The notes under the pieces are model-generated. The model had not been told where the DNA came from, did not search any database, and saw only the letters and a list, made by a program, of their open reading frames with translations. The position numbers were made by a program, and so were the translations under genes. Shown piece by piece: positions 10,887 through 22,749 of a stretch of 64,000 nt of DNA. Source of the DNA: Owenia fusiformis. Its lineage: Eukaryota; Annelida; Polychaeta; Sabellida; Oweniidae. Location: assembly GCA_903813345.2 (NCBI GenBank), contig CAIIXF020000001.1, forward strand, positions 34,381,366 through 34,445,365. Reading direction: 5' to 3'. The number at the start of each line of letters is the position of its first letter. Within the stretch, counting starts at the first letter, position 1.

Positions 10887-12611
10887 ATGTTTCCAAGAAC
10901 CAGTTGTGCCAATACTGGTAAAAAGCTACAAGGAAGCATGGATAGAGAAGAATTATCAACCGAACAAAAAAGAAGCATTATAACCCAACTACCTAAAAAA
11001 GACCGTGACATTCTACGCCTATTAAATTGGCGACCAATATCATTGCTAAACACAGACTTTAAAATAATTACAGGATGTCTAGCAGAAAGAATGAAAGCCC
11101 ATTTAACAAAAATAATTAACGAAGACCAAACAGGTTTTATTAAAGGGAGAAATATATCAGAGAATATTAGACTCATAATAGACTGTATGGAACACCTTAA
11201 ATCAAACAATGAATCTGGCATAATGCTTTTCATCGACTTTGAAAAAGCTTTTGACACAGTGGAATGGAAATTTATTGATCGGACGCTAGATTACTTCAAT
11301 TTTGGACCAGACTTTAGAAAATGGATCAAAACCATATACAACGATGCAAAAAGCTCAGTAATAAATAACGGGTATACATCACGCTACTTTAACCTGAACA
11401 GAGGAGTACGACAGGGATGCCCCCTAAGTCCGTATTTATTTATTCTATGTGCCGAAATATTGAGTGAATCAATCAGAAGAGATGAAGAAATTGAAGGCAT
11501 ACAAATACCAGATGGAGAAGTAAAGATTTCACAATACGCGGATGATACATCAGTCTTTGTAAGAAATATTGCATCCGCGAAAAAAGTAATTAAAAATTTC
11601 AGAAATTTTGGAGAAATCTCAGGACTGAACATCAATCTCCACAAAACAGAAGAAGCCGTGATAGGCAGAGAAAATGCACTATTACAGCAACAAGTAAGAG
11701 ATGAAAGCATGGCATCAGGGCTAAAATACCAAGATAAAGATATAAAAGTCCTTCGTATAACCATTCCTTTAGATGGAAGGGACATAAACACTTTAAATTT
11801 CCCAGAGAAAAGAAACAAAATTCAAGGACTTATTAGAGCATGGAAAAGTAGAAACATCACACCTCTAGGAAAAATAATGATGATAAAATCACTCCTCGTA
11901 TCTCAGCTGACATATCTATGTACAGTGCTCACACCAACAGATGACTTTATCAAAGAAATAGAAAACATGTTTTTCAACTTTATATGGGATGAGAAGCCAG
12001 ACAAAATTGGAAGAAAGATAATGATGAACGAACAAGAGAGAGGTGGCCTAAACATGATCCACTTACAATCATACGTAAAAAACCTAAGCATCAAATGGAT
12101 AAAGAAATATATAGACCCTACATATAGTGGCAAATGGAAGAAGATATGGAACTACTACCTGAAGAACCTGACGCAGGGAGAAGTATGGGCTTTGAACCTT
12201 TCAAAAAATAGTGACAAAATAAATGTTTTAGACTTAAGGTACCTGAAGACAGTCTACAAAAATTGGTGCAGTCTAAAATATCAAACAATTCCGGATACTA
12301 GAAACCCAGAGCAACAATCATTATGGCACAATGAACAGATAAAAATCAATGGAGAAATCATGAAAAACGAAGTATGGATACAAAAAGGTATTGAATTTAT
12401 AAAAGACATACAGGACGAAAATCGATTCCTCACAGCAGCAGAATTAGGCCATAAATATGATATTATTATGAACCAAAGGAATACTTTGAAATATAACAGT
12501 ATAATTACAGCCATCCCCCAAAATTGGAAAAGAAAATTAAGACACCCGAGAGAAAATGAAGCTAAAAAGAAACCGAGAATCCGAATGTCACAATTAACAC
12601 AGAATGGTTAA
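10887..12611 (+). pseudogene. reverse transcriptase part of L1-like ORF2, broken
   Basis: Encodes most of a non-LTR reverse transcriptase. Visible motifs: NWRPISLLN (fingers), FIDFEKAFDTV, GVRQGCPLSP and the catalytic YADD at residues 217-220, as in L1/Tx1-type elements. The first about 20 residues are out of the family frame: the true upstream frame (GKSPGSDGLTSEFY) runs from 10518 and shifts near 10930-10945. The C-terminal end runs into a stop at 12611, where the family continues in a different frame. The initiator methionine is therefore meaningless. In an intact element this enzyme primes cDNA synthesis at nicked target DNA. Confidence 0.85.
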
Positions 12612-12839
12612 AAAAGACAAACAATAAAGAAGTTTACAAGATTTTACTAAAAAAGAACAATGCTGTGAAACTGCCAAAGAAGATGGAAGATAAGTGGCAA
12701 AACAAACTGCAACTACAAAATCCATTGATGTGGGCTAAAATCCACAAAAATAGAAAAAAATATTCTCAGGACAAAAGAGAAATATTTCCAAATAAAAATA
12801 TTCTTCCGGATACTATACTATAACAAACAACTAAAACAA

Positions 12840-13187
12840 ATGAACATAGATGGCTATAACACTGATATATGCAGTCTATGCCGTAGTGACATAGATACTT
12901 TAGAACATGTAATATACCATTGTGAGGCCGTACAAGACTTCCTAATAACATCTTTCAACCAACTTGACGAAGATATAGCCACAATTGAGAAATTCCTTTT
13001 CGGAGATGGAAAAACAGAAAACGAACATATATTCCTGAAACAAAAGATATTCCTAAACACATGTAAAAGGAAAATAAGGAGACCTAATATGATAGGCTGG
13101 CAAAACTTCCTAAAAACAGAGAAAAAAATAGAAGAAAGCATCAGCCAAAGAAGAAAAAACCTGAACTTATGGAACAGCAATGGTTGA
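12840..13187 (+). pseudogene. C-terminal zinc knuckle of L1-like ORF2
   Basis: Continues the same ORF2 after another frameshift. Cys11, Cys14, His23 and Cys28 form a CX2CX8HX4C knuckle (CSLC then LEHVIYHC), typical of the C-terminus of L1-type ORF2 proteins and probably used for RNA binding. The rest is lysine-rich and ends about 250 bp before the A-rich tail. Confidence 0.8.
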
Positions 13188-13485
13188 AACTCAAACATTT
13201 CATAACGTAGTAAAATACACACTGGGAACATAAAAAAAACCTCACCAAGCTCAAACCATCGAGCAGAAAATCACAAAAAGTCCCCCTCTTGCCTTTTCCC
13301 CTGCCCCCCCTTCCCTTCCTCTTTTTATCAAAACTACTATGCTAAATAAGGCTAATATTATATATAAATACAATATTATAGCATATGCAACTACTGTATG
13401 TTTTCTTTCTACAATATTGTATTTGTACAACTTTTTATACAGAATAAAAAAAAAAAAAAAGAAAAAAAAAAGGATGTTATATGAT

Positions 13486-14195
13486 TTAATTCGAATTTGA
13501 AATCCGGATTGTTAAGATTTTTAAAAATAACCATTGTTAAAAAAAATATTGGCATTCTATACAGCAAATGCCGTATCGTCGTTCAAATGCGATATAATCA
13601 CACTACTATACCTAACACCTAGAAATGCATAAGATACTTTGTTTGTCTAATTGAATTGTTTAGTATATTTTTGAAAGTACCTTATTTAACATCTATTATT
13701 CAACCGATAAACCATTTATAAGGAACAGACAAATAAAAACAAATACATAATCATCACTAATAAGCCAAATGGGTTGCTCATGAACATCAAATGCAAGGTA
13801 TAGTAGAGTGATAATACGGCAATCGAACCCATCGTCTCCACTGTATAAAGGGATTAAAAACAGAATGTGTATGTATGGAAAACAAAATAAATGTCTGAAG
13901 TCATTATGCTTAATTGGTTTACTTTTTGGTCTTATTAGCCTTGCCTAAGTCTGTCTCTTACTTATTTTGATTTTTATTATGACCGCCTTGTACAAATGAG
14001 AAAGTCACGTGCTTACCAACACAATGTTGGTAAAGGATAGGTATCGATATGGCGAACTGAATTCAACAATTTTTTTCTCTTAAACCAATTATTGAAAACA
14101 TTATGTAAAAAAACACGGTCCTTTATGTAATGTTGACAGATTGGCAACAATTTAATGCAAAAATTATTTATATATATTTTATATAACTGTTTCTG
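13486..14195. other. no gene seen
   Basis: AT-rich DNA between the retrotransposon and the next foldback. No supported feature. Confidence 0.5.
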
Positions 14196-14227
14196 TTAAC
14201 ATTTTTTGTTTTTTAGTGCAATTGTTT

Positions 14228-14590
14228 TTTGTTCCTTTCTACCAATTCTTGAGAATGAAATAAAATGTCTTTCCGAACCTTTTTGGAACAAAATAGCATA
14301 TAGTATGTAGAACATTCTCAATATTATAGTTATACAAAGGAAATTTTGGTTGATTTTACAAAAAGAATGCAAAAACTTAAAACAAACCACCCAAATAAGA
14401 TAAAAATTAAGATAAACCTTTTATATCATTAACAAGATACTTTTTTAAAATCAACCAAACTTTCCTTTGTACAATTACAATATTGAGAGACCTACTGTAA
14501 ACACGTTGTGTTTCTGTCGTTTTGTTCCAATGAGGTTCGGATAGATGTTTCCTTTCATTCCGAACATATGATACCAAGAACAAAAGAAGT
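14228..14590. repeat. foldback (inverted repeat) element
   Basis: Left arm 14228-14385 and right arm 14430-14590 are imperfect reverse complements of about 150 bp. Anchors include TTTGTTCCTTTCTACCAATT versus the ATACCAAGAACAAAAG region, and TTTCCTTTGTA on the right versus TACAAAGGAAA on the left. Terminal sequence and target duplication are not clear. The arms may extend outward to about 14100 and 14700. Confidence 0.65.
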
Positions 14591-14599
14591 GTCTGATGT

Positions 14600-15348
14600 G
14601 TTTTCTAAAACAATATAGAGAAAAGTACATATATATATTTCAAATTATAATGTTAACATACAAAAGATGACCATTAAATTGATGATGTGTAAAATTTTCA
14701 AAATGTTTGTTCACCATATCAATACCACTCCTTTGACCAATTAACGACGGCCCTGCAGCGTTAGCTTATTATTATGCACTGTCAAAACAAGTACACTTTT
14801 TACGAAAAAATCTTGCACAGATTCATCATGAAAATACAAATATTTTATCAGATAAATATCAACCAGAGCCAAGTGGATGTCGGAGCATCGATCGGATACC
14901 CAGAGGTGAGAAGATTTCAACAAGAAACGTTGAAAAGTTTGCTGAAATGATCGAACATGACAGCTAGATCTAGGCTGAGATTCAGATCAATCACGACTAC
15001 ATGGACTAGGTCTTCGTGCATTTTCATAGTGAATTCAGTTTTAAATCAACATTGAATCGCATGATTTAATTGTTTACATCCAATGTACATTTAAATTCAT
15101 AATACATGTATATTGTAACTCTGACATAATGTCTGAAGAAATACTCGATCAGATACCGAGATCAGATCATTGAAAATTTCAAGTCGTAAATAGGAATTTT
15201 GCTTCGTTTATGCAGGTAAACCTGACAGTGTTTTGATTGGTCAATCAGCCTGAGTCACATGTCGTATCATGATTTCACGATTTTGCGATACCACTGACAG
15301 TGTCGGAATTATGGAAATCTCGAAACCGCTGAATTACTTATCATAATA
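14600..15348. other. no gene seen
   Basis: No coding signal or clear repeat. Short inverted segments such as GATCAGATACCGAGATCAGATC near 15149 are noted only. Confidence 0.4.
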
Positions 15349-15540
15349 TCAGCGGGAATTCATTAGATTGTACAAGGCGTATATTAGAGAGAATATGGTA
15401 AGTTCTTTGAATAATGGAGCATGTATTATCAAGGTATGTTTTCCTAAAACTATGCAAACAAATCTTTTTTGGATCATGTGTATCTTGGTTATGAAAGATT
15501 TGTAGTTATCATTACCCCAAATGATATTGCAGTACATTGA
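15349..15540 (-). pseudogene. scrap of a non-LTR retrotransposon ORF2
   Basis: The minus-strand translation has YCNIIWGNDNYKSFITKI, then IQKRFVCIV and APLFKEL. This matches the region after the reverse transcriptase domain in CR1/Jockey-superfamily ORF2 proteins (tyrosine-cysteine-asparagine, WG, then QKR, then PLF). Only about 60 residues survive, and neighbouring frames are interrupted. Assignment rests on remembered family pattern. Confidence 0.55.
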
Positions 15541-16035
15541 TCTGAGAGTGAATAATTACCCCATACAAGACCTCAATGCACTGAGAAATCTTTTTTCTAA
15601 GTAGTTTTCGATATGCCCTTTGAATATTCAATTGGCATCAATTACTATTCCTCTGAAAGATAGGGTGCTCTGTTGCTTGACTTTGGTGTCATTTATTTTG
15701 AGGAAGTGGATGTTTGATAATTGTACCAGAATAGTGCCATCTTGTAAGTGAAACATGGTGCAAACATTACGTGGTCAGTACATGAAATTCACTGTGACTG
15801 CTCGCAGGGACATCGCAGACTGCGATTTGTTAATGAAAAGGTCCCAGTTATTTCGAAGTCACATGGTGGCTGTGACGTCGCAGGTTGAAGAATGAGGCCT
15901 CTACACCTGTGACCTACATGATGACCAAAAAGAAGACCCGCAGGTGGCAAGGATTTTCCTAATTTGGACCATGAAATCTTGAAGATACCAACAGTTCCAA
16001 AAATTCTCATGATCTGACCTAGGAAGCCAATGCAG

Positions 16036-17120
16036 TACTGTCAACCCCCAAAGATTTTCTCATGGGACAGATTTTTTAGACCCAGTGCCCAACATACACG
16101 GGATTTTGCGGGACATCCACCTAAATTTGCGGGATTTTGCGGGACATTTCAGGGATTTGCATGAGTGCCAATAGGCCAAATTTTGATCAAATTCGCGGGA
16201 TTTCGCGGGTCTTTGCGAGGGACAAACACGCTAATTGAAGGACAGTTAACAGGGTAACCACCAAAGACTTCATAGCAGGACAGATTTTTTTAGACAGTGC
16301 CCTAAATTTGCGGGATTTCGTGGGACATCCACCTAAATTTGCGGGATGTGGCGGGACATTCGAGAGATTTGCGTGATTGGGACTTTATGTAAAAGTACTC
16401 AAATCAAACTTTCGATACTGATTTATCAAATATAATGCACTTAACTTAAATAAACGTCTACACAATTTCACACAATACTCATAGAAATATTATTAAACTT
16501 TATTGCAATTTATCAAAAACAAAAACCACCAAGTGTGAGTGCACTTGTGGCGTTCGTGACCAACTATGAAATGCTTAACCTCCATAGTGTTATATATTAA
16601 AATGTATCTATTCATCGATTAATCTACATTAAATTAGTCAGGTTTCTTTTCGAGATATCAGTGTCCATTTATTGTAACTCGCGTTTGCTAACACTTACAC
16701 AGTTCTGAGATGAAGGCCACCCACGTAGTAAAAAGGCCAACGTGAGAACTATTTGTGACTTACATCCCTATTTTAGTAATTAAAATGAAAGTTGAATGCT
16801 TCCTCTTTATTTTTTTTGATAGGTACAGTTTTTTAAATGGACTATATGCTCTTTCCAAAAGCAGTCTTTGATGATCTGATCAGTGATGCACGGGGAGTTT
16901 GGCAGCACTTTTCAAATTAAGTATACTTTACTCCTCAAAAGTGCAAAAAACTTAGCTTCTTATATCACAAGATAATCACAATTATTTAGCCTAGGGGATT
17001 GCAACAATTTTGGAAAATCGCAGAGGTCAAAGTCAAACATTTGCGGGACTTCACGGGACATTGTGGAACACGCGAATTAGCCAAATTTTGATCAAATTCG
17101 CGGGATAAACCCGCCATTCT
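16036..17120. repeat. GCGGGATTT-rich repeat block
   Basis: Repeated phrases such as TTTGCGGGATTTTGCGGGAC and GACATCCACCTAAATTTGC occur at 16076-16140 and 16265-16350, with related sequence at 17037-17110. The phrase GCCAAATTTTGATCAAATTC occurs in direct orientation at about 16162 and 17079. The left edge (CTGTCAACCCCC) resembles, in reverse, GGGTTGACAG motifs at about 20288 and 21774, so a dispersed family is likely. No coding sequence. Confidence 0.55.
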
Positions 17121-17385
17121 CTGGACACTTGACAGCTCTGCCAATGTAACCTAAACTTCATTTTATTTTATTGTCACTGCTGAGTCCAAAATCCATACCT
17201 CCTTCTTCCCCCCTCTAATTATGCGCCAGCAAATCAAATTGCGAGTTCTTAATCGGGAAAATGCTAATTGCTTATTGCAGGGGGTAAAAAGAAAGAAGTA
17301 TTCTGTATTTTGAAGCCCTGTGATCGGAGGATGATATAATACTAGTACATCTATCAATGTCATGACTCAATTTAATTGCTCTTAC

Positions 17386-17454
17386 CATTTTTCAGCTTTG
17401 AAATTTTCCCTCTTCTTGGGGAGTTTCCACTTCTGTCTTTTCTGGATTTCTTGC
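17386..17454 (-). CDS. ATXN7L3: ATXN7L3 (Sgf11) exon: basic linker
   Basis: A 69 bp internal exon. On the minus strand it follows TTTGTAG (acceptor) and ends at AAATG before GTAAGAGC (donor). It begins with two bases completing a codon left by the exon at 27030-27130 and ends with one base of the next codon. Its 22 full codons give KKSRKDRSGNSPRRGKI followed by SKLKN, matching the lysine/arginine/serine-rich stretch after the WSY motif in ATXN7L3 (which also has NSPRR). In the family this part links the Sgf11 zinc finger to the C-terminal SCA7-type domain, which I could not find and which probably lies left of the window. Phase agreement with the previous exon is the best support. Confidence 0.82.
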
Positions 17455-17535
17455 CTACAAATCACATATAAACTTTTTTGAAAACGTTAGCAATTCTCAG
17501 ATAGAACTTCTGAACTTCTGAAATACATATTACAG

Positions 17536-17690
17536 TAACAACAATTGACATTTATTAGCATCTACTAATGATGTGTAACATAGTAAATGATGTGTAACAT
17601 AGTTATATATTTAATTAGCATCTACTAATGTTGTTACACAACGTTAGTAGATGCTAATTAAATGTCAATTATTGTTAGTGCAATTTGCAT
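17536..17690. repeat. palindromic repeat with 23 bp stem
   Basis: 17611-17633 pairs with 17639-17661 with one mismatch and a 5 nt loop. Key sequence TTAGCATCTACTAA, also present at 17555-17568. The block as a whole reads as an imperfect palindrome ending in AACAATTGACATTTA-type arms. It lies at the edge of the repeat below. Confidence 0.7.
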
Positions 17691-17699
17691 TTTTCATTT

Positions 17700-18206
17700 G
17701 ATGCTGCAACAAGTACACAAGTACCAAAAAGTGCCACACCCACTTTTCCCTGAAAGCAGCTATGTGTGACTATATTTGATAAATATTATTGATTTACAGG
17801 ATCATTATATTTACTTTTAAGTGTATATATGATTACAATTTTTGACAAAGTAGCAGCCATAAAATCAAAACAAATTTGCAAATATTGCACTTTGAGAACA
17901 AAGGGACACATTTGGGAGGGGGTCAAATTGAGAATATTTCGAGATATAAATTCTATGGTAACCATATAACTTAGAGATTGGAAATTTCTGGCACTGACTA
18001 ACCATAATATGCCCAACCCAATATAGGACAATGAATATTTGACATGCATTAGTATTCTTTTTATTTGGTGGTATTAAAGTACCCCCATGGTTTTTTGGGG
18101 TAGGGGTATCAATTGGTCTGAGGGCCGTCTGCCACCCCTATGTGAAGTCCAACTACCCAGAAAGTGTCCAGCATAATCATACAGATGGTTTGAAATAGGT
18201 AGGAAT
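17700..18206 (+). repeat. dispersed repeat F, left part
   Basis: This stretch, continued at 21618-21692, is present in reverse complement at 51435-52025. Anchors: AAAAAGTGCCACACCCACTT, CACATTTGGGAGGGGGTCAA and AACTACCCAGAAAGTGTCCA. It is interrupted at GGAAT by the element at 18207-21617. No coding sequence. Confidence 0.8.
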
Positions 18207-18904
18207 CACGCCTAACCATCGTCACCGTACAGCGTCAAAAAATAGCGGAGTACAGTTTTCTGTAAGGTGACGCAAATTAACTGCTTTGAAGCAAAAACTA
18301 TGACAAGGGTTTAAAAAAATTAATTTGATGAAAACTAATACAATTTCATGTGAAATAAAAACAGCATTTTCTTAGAAATGGTTTTAAAGAGAAAATCCGA
18401 GCAGGCTAAACAAAAAATTGTTTCAATTTTAGAATATTTTTGGCTCATGTCATTCCTTGTTATGTGTATTTTCTAAAAGTGCATGCATACTTTATTCCAG
18501 GAAAACTAAAGATTTTTACAATAATGTACGTATTATTTTTACTGTAAGAATGGTTACCATTCTTATTATTTGGGAGAATTTAAACATTTTTCACCCATTT
18601 TTGGACTTTGAATCATCAATAACTTCACCAGTTTATAACATATTGTGAATCTTTTGGGAGGTATTGTATTTGATATTGTAAGGAATAGATTGGTAGGTCA
18701 ATTATACATGCTGCTTGTAATTTTGTCACCCCCTATAGATCAGATTCTGCCTTTAACTTTCTAATTATGATAAATGTTTTACAAGCACTGTTCGGACTTT
18801 TTCTGAGTGAATCGGCACACATAATCGACCCAAGTGAAAAAGGTTGTTTTTTCACATTTCGTTTGGTTATTATTTTCCCTGCCGTCTGAGAGTATGGATT
18901 ATTT

Positions 18905-19178
18905 TAATGTTTCAACGAAAGTTTAAGTCCAATTTGTTAAGTCATTATTAGTTAGTTTGAACCATACTTCCACTATGTTACATCAAGATAATTAAAAATG
19001 TATGCTTTGTAAATTTGTACACTACAATAACTGTTCTAACATAACATGCTTTATGTATAACACATTTTATTTTTTCAAAACATGGAATCCATACACCCCT
19101 CACGGTGTCCTTTTCATATCATTTGTAAATTAATATTGTATGAAAACTAGAATTGAATAATAAATTGAATTGAATTGA
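18905..19178 (+). mobile_element. LINE 3' end with TTGAAT tail
   Basis: Absent from the matching right arm of the host element, so it is an insertion. It ends in AATAATAAATTGAATTGAAT, a pentamer-type tail typical of CR1/L2-like LINEs rather than poly-A. About 270 bp of 3' untranslated sequence, no coding part. Confidence 0.6.
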
Positions 19179-19616
19179 ATATGTATTTGTTGATTACACA
19201 TTTTAGAACGGGTGAAGATTCAGCAAACAAGTACAGTGTATTCATTATGTATATTTAAAAAAAATCTTTGTACAGTGACGCATCAGCTGTACGGTGACGA
19301 TTCATTATAATTTGTGAGATGTAATATAAAGAATTCATTATTTATAACTTCAAATCGCATTAGTTTTGGTGTGGAAGTTCAAATGTTGATCCAATCAAGT
19401 ATCCCTCGTATAAATGTTGTCAAACTGATCAGTATCAATTGAAAGTTACTGCAGTCACCTTTGCATTTAAGATGGCAGACAGGAAGTCTCGATATCGATA
19501 TTGCTAGTTTTCAACGAATTAAACTTCATCATCATGGCGCAATGCTTTGATGAACTAAATGAGACTAAGCTTATATGAAATGGAAACTCTGGAGTATGAT
19601 CATTTGTTCATATATA

Positions 19617-20641
19617 CGAGTGTTGTCCCAGAAGTAATGCACTATATGCTCTAACTTTATCAATAATTGATATTTTTCCAGGAAATTTTCAGTTAATGTT
19701 CTTTAAGAGACATTTTGATTATTCTAAAAAATTTCATGTTGACTGATAAAACTATGTTGATGTTATAATAAAATCAAGTTGGTGAGTTTGGGTAGGGTGG
19801 GGCAGGTTATACAGTCACGCCAAAAGGAATAAAAAATTTAAAATATCAAATATTTAATCAACAAATACCATTTTGTGTAGCTAGAAGAAGTATGCTCAGA
19901 AATACATTTTAAGATACTAAATTACTATGAGCACATCCAAGATTTAATGGATGTATATTGCACAGTGTCCCATTTCACATTTTCTCAAAATATTGCCCTT
20001 TTCATGTTATGTATGTTTGATGCCTCTCAGGTCAAACACTCTTGGCAATTTCTTCCATGTGACTTGTGGAGTTTTTTTTTGGGGGGTAGGGGGAAGGTGT
20101 GATTATTTTTGAAACAAATGCGTGATATATACACATATTTTGTACCAAATGCGTGACATAAACGGCAATCGATTTTTCAAAATTTCAACAAAATGCGTGA
20201 TTTGCCTGATATTTGATCATACACGCTAAATTGATGCGTGATTTCTATTTTTCCAGCAAATGCGTGACAATCACGCCTAATGCGTGAGGGTTGACAGGGC
20301 AGGCATTGTTTTGAGTGGCTGTGAGTATCAGGTGAGAATTGCAGCCATTTTTGCAATTTCTTGACTGAGTTTGAATTCTTGACTATTGAAATGTGGTATT
20401 ATGATATCACAGTGCTAAATGTCATTATATGTACTTGGTTAACATCATGCTGAATAAATTTAACAATTTCCCAATTATTATATTTAGCAACCATATTAAG
20501 ACTTAATATGCATGTTTGATGCTGAAACTTCAGGATATAATAGATAAAACTTCAATTGTTATATACACAAAATTTCAGCTGAATTGAAGAATATTAAAGA
20601 AAGTTAGAGCATATAGTGCATTACTTCTGGGACAACCCTCG
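19617..20641. mobile_element. mariner-like non-autonomous element with TA duplication
   Basis: Terminal inverted repeats begin CGAGTGTTGTCCCAGAAGTA at 19617 and end with the near reverse complement at 20641 (one mismatch in the first 30 bases). TA flanks both sides (19615-19616 and 20642-20643), as expected for Tc1/mariner. It sits at the centre of the Transib-like element. The interior has no transposase and includes an AAATGCGTGA-rich segment at 20110-20290. Confidence 0.8.
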
Positions 20642-21617
20642 TAGTGCATTGGCGCTACAGTTCAACGATATCTTCCACCGCTTAATGGAAGGTTACTGGA
20701 AATGTATGATACAGTAAGGATCATGAAACCAAAAACTCATATATACATGTATAACAAAGTATATTTGTTGCTATGTTATTGATGTTTTAAAAAAGGGATG
20801 TCACAAGTAAATCTCATCTTGCATGTGTGACTTTTTAGGATAAAAGATGCAATATCTTGCATGTGGTAAAGCTGGCTGTGTAGGCTATCTTTGTTAGTCA
20901 TATGAGAAAAGCCTGGTTTAGTTCAAATGATATCAAAGCATTACAACTTTCAAATAGTTCATTCCATGAAAACTAAAAATATCGAAATTAATACTTCCTG
21001 TCCGCCATCTTAAATGCGAAGGTGATGGCTGTAACCTTCGCTTGATACTTACCAGTGATAATGTACATGTACTGTAGATCTGACACTTCTTTACCTCTTG
21101 TTCGAACAGTAAGCTTATAGTTGAATGTGTTTCAGTATTTAATCCTTGTTATCAGAAATGAATGGAAACATAAGAATTGATCTTTTTCAATGTTGAATAA
21201 ATACACTGAATGATTATTTGCCGAATCTTCATCTGTTCTAAAATGTATAGATAACAAATACATATTCTCATAAAAATAATCCATACTCTCAGACGACATG
21301 GAATATAATAACCAAACAAAAAGTGAAAAAAACAACACTTTTCTCTCGATTCGATTATGTGGGCCGATCCAGTCAGAAAAAATCCGAGCAGTGCTTGAAA
21401 AACTTTTATCATAATTAGAAAGTTTAAACCATTCTTAAGAGAATGCTGTTTTTATTACACCCGAAATCGTATTTATTTTCATCTAATTCATTTTTTTAAA
21501 ACCCTCATTATAGTTTTTGCTTCAACTCAATTTAATTTTCGTCAACCTACAGAAAACTGTACTACTGTATTTTTTGACGCTGTACGGTGAGGCCTGTTTA
21601 CGCGATGGTTAGGCGTG

Positions 21618-21692
21618 GGAATGTGTAACCTTCCATGAAAGGAAGGTTGCATTTCTAGAGCACTTCTACAGAATGGGTCACAGTCTATTAGG
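21618..21692 (+). repeat. dispersed repeat F, right part
   Basis: Resumes repeat F after the insertion: GGAAT, then CTTCCATGAAAGGAAGG (an inverted repeat) and AGAATGGGTCACAGTCTATT. It matches the reverse complement of 51435-51507. Confidence 0.8.
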
Positions 21693-21807
21693 ACAAATTT
21701 GATTTTTTACATAATATAGATTTGAATGTTTTCTTTTGAATAGTAATGATTCAAATTGGGTGTTATTTTTGAGGGTTGACAGGACAAGGCAAGTCGACAA
21801 GGTCTAG

Positions 21808-21880
21808 TTACAGAAATGTACTAAAAACCCTTCAACCTAAGACTTACTGGGTGTCAAGAATTTTTGGAATAGATTTTTAT
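21808..21880 (+). repeat. inverted-repeat partner of 26763-26872
   Basis: Contains ACTTACTGGGTGTCAAGAAT, found inverted at 26786-26810. The pair is either the ends of a 5 kb element or two opposed copies of one repeat. The family A insertion starts immediately after it. Confidence 0.6.
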
Positions 21881-22266
21881 AACAAGAACACAAATGTGTA
21901 CAAAATGTCCCCACCAATGGGTGGTCCCGTCAAATGGTTATCCTGAAAATGAGTAGACAAGACTCTACCGACACAATTTGAGGACGGAAAATCCAAAATG
22001 GCCACCTTAAAATTTACCCAGAATAGTTCTAGATTTTCATACTAAGAACCACCCCTGAAAATTTGAAATTGATCCATATAACAGATAACCAGAAAATACA
22101 TACATGTAAATAAGACTTTAAAGACAAGATTTTAGGATGGAAAATCCAAAATGGCTACCTTGACATTTACCCAGAATGCCAAAAAACTAATCGAATTTAG
22201 ATTTTCATAGTAAGAATCATCCCTGAAAATTTGAAATTGATCTACCAAACGGTTCACCTGGAAATG
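21881..22266 (-). mobile_element. pearl-like family A, copy 2 (left part only)
   Basis: Starts AACAAGAACACAAATGTGTAC with the ACACA/TGTGT hairpin and CCCCACC. It runs through just over two core repeats and stops after TTCACCTGGAAATG. The right end with the microsatellite is missing. Confidence 0.8.
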
Positions 22267-22740
22267 ACTAGGTGGTGCGAGTAGATATAAACTTGATTTA
22301 CGTCATTGAATATTCAAAATTCAGTCAAAGTGATGTCATATTTGAAATCTACATATAAAAGTACATCTAGAAATACGATTCTGAAAATTGTTAATCAACT
22401 TTGAAAATTCAAAATTTTTGAAAATGTGATTTCTAGCTTGTGTTGATTCCATGTTACAAAGCACCAAATGTGAAATATATATCTTTTCTTGTATTGGACA
22501 GATAACATTTTATTTTACTGGACATATTTTAATTTGCATAACTATTAGATTGTACATAAGGGTTATATGAAAATTGAACCACTAAAAAAGATGTAATTTA
22601 AGTTAAAGGGAACTTTCTCCTATACCCGCCATGTTATCTGGCCCAAATGAGCCACCTGGTGGTGAAACTGGTAACTACTTACTCGCATCTGCATTATTGA
22701 ATTGTGGTTGAATATGAAAAAAAGCAAAAATAAAAAACAA
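22267..22740. other. no gene seen
   Basis: AT-rich DNA. GGTGGTGCGAGTAG at 22272 has a loose inverted partner around 22660-22690, too weak to call an element. Confidence 0.4.
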
Positions 22741-22749
22741 AAATGTTTT

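Larger units (their letters stand above)
10517..13470 (+). mobile_element. 5'-truncated L1/Tx1-like retrotransposon
   Basis: Flanked by a perfect 15 bp target duplication, AGGATGTTATATGAT, at 10502-10516 and 13471-13485. It ends in an A-rich tail (13446-13470). It starts inside ORF2, so the endonuclease is missing. Reading frames: 10518-10976 carries the segment before the reverse transcriptase, with a stop after FLK; then the reverse transcriptase 10887-12611 in another frame; then 12600-12822 in a third; then the C-terminal zinc knuckle at 12840-13187. At least three frameshifts make it a dead copy. Confidence 0.9.
18207..21617. mobile_element. non-autonomous DNA transposon, CAC ends, 5 bp TSD (Transib-like)
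   Basis: Ends with CACGCCTAACCATCG at 18207 and its reverse complement CGATGGTTAGGCGTG ending at 21617. Both sides carry GGAAT (18202-18206 and 21618-21622). The uninterrupted version at about 51.5 kb has a single GGAAT (reverse complement at 51503-51507), which proves insertion and a 5 bp duplication. The arms stay complementary for over a kilobase, interrupted by insertions. A GTACGGTGA motif recurs subterminally and at 19291. CAC termini plus a 5 bp duplication are the hallmarks of Transib, the superfamily related to RAG recombinase; other 5 bp-duplicating families are possible. No transposase remains. Confidence 0.75.

Noticed and set aside
10459-13231. Minus-strand frames opposite the L1-like ORF2
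   Set aside because: Antisense shadows of the A-rich retrotransposon coding strand.
8080-16000. Candidate last ATXN7L3 exon (SCA7-type CGVISEHT motif) in the left 17 kb
   Set aside because: I looked for the reverse-complement pattern of the Cys/His motif with splice sites and saw none; it is probably outside the window.
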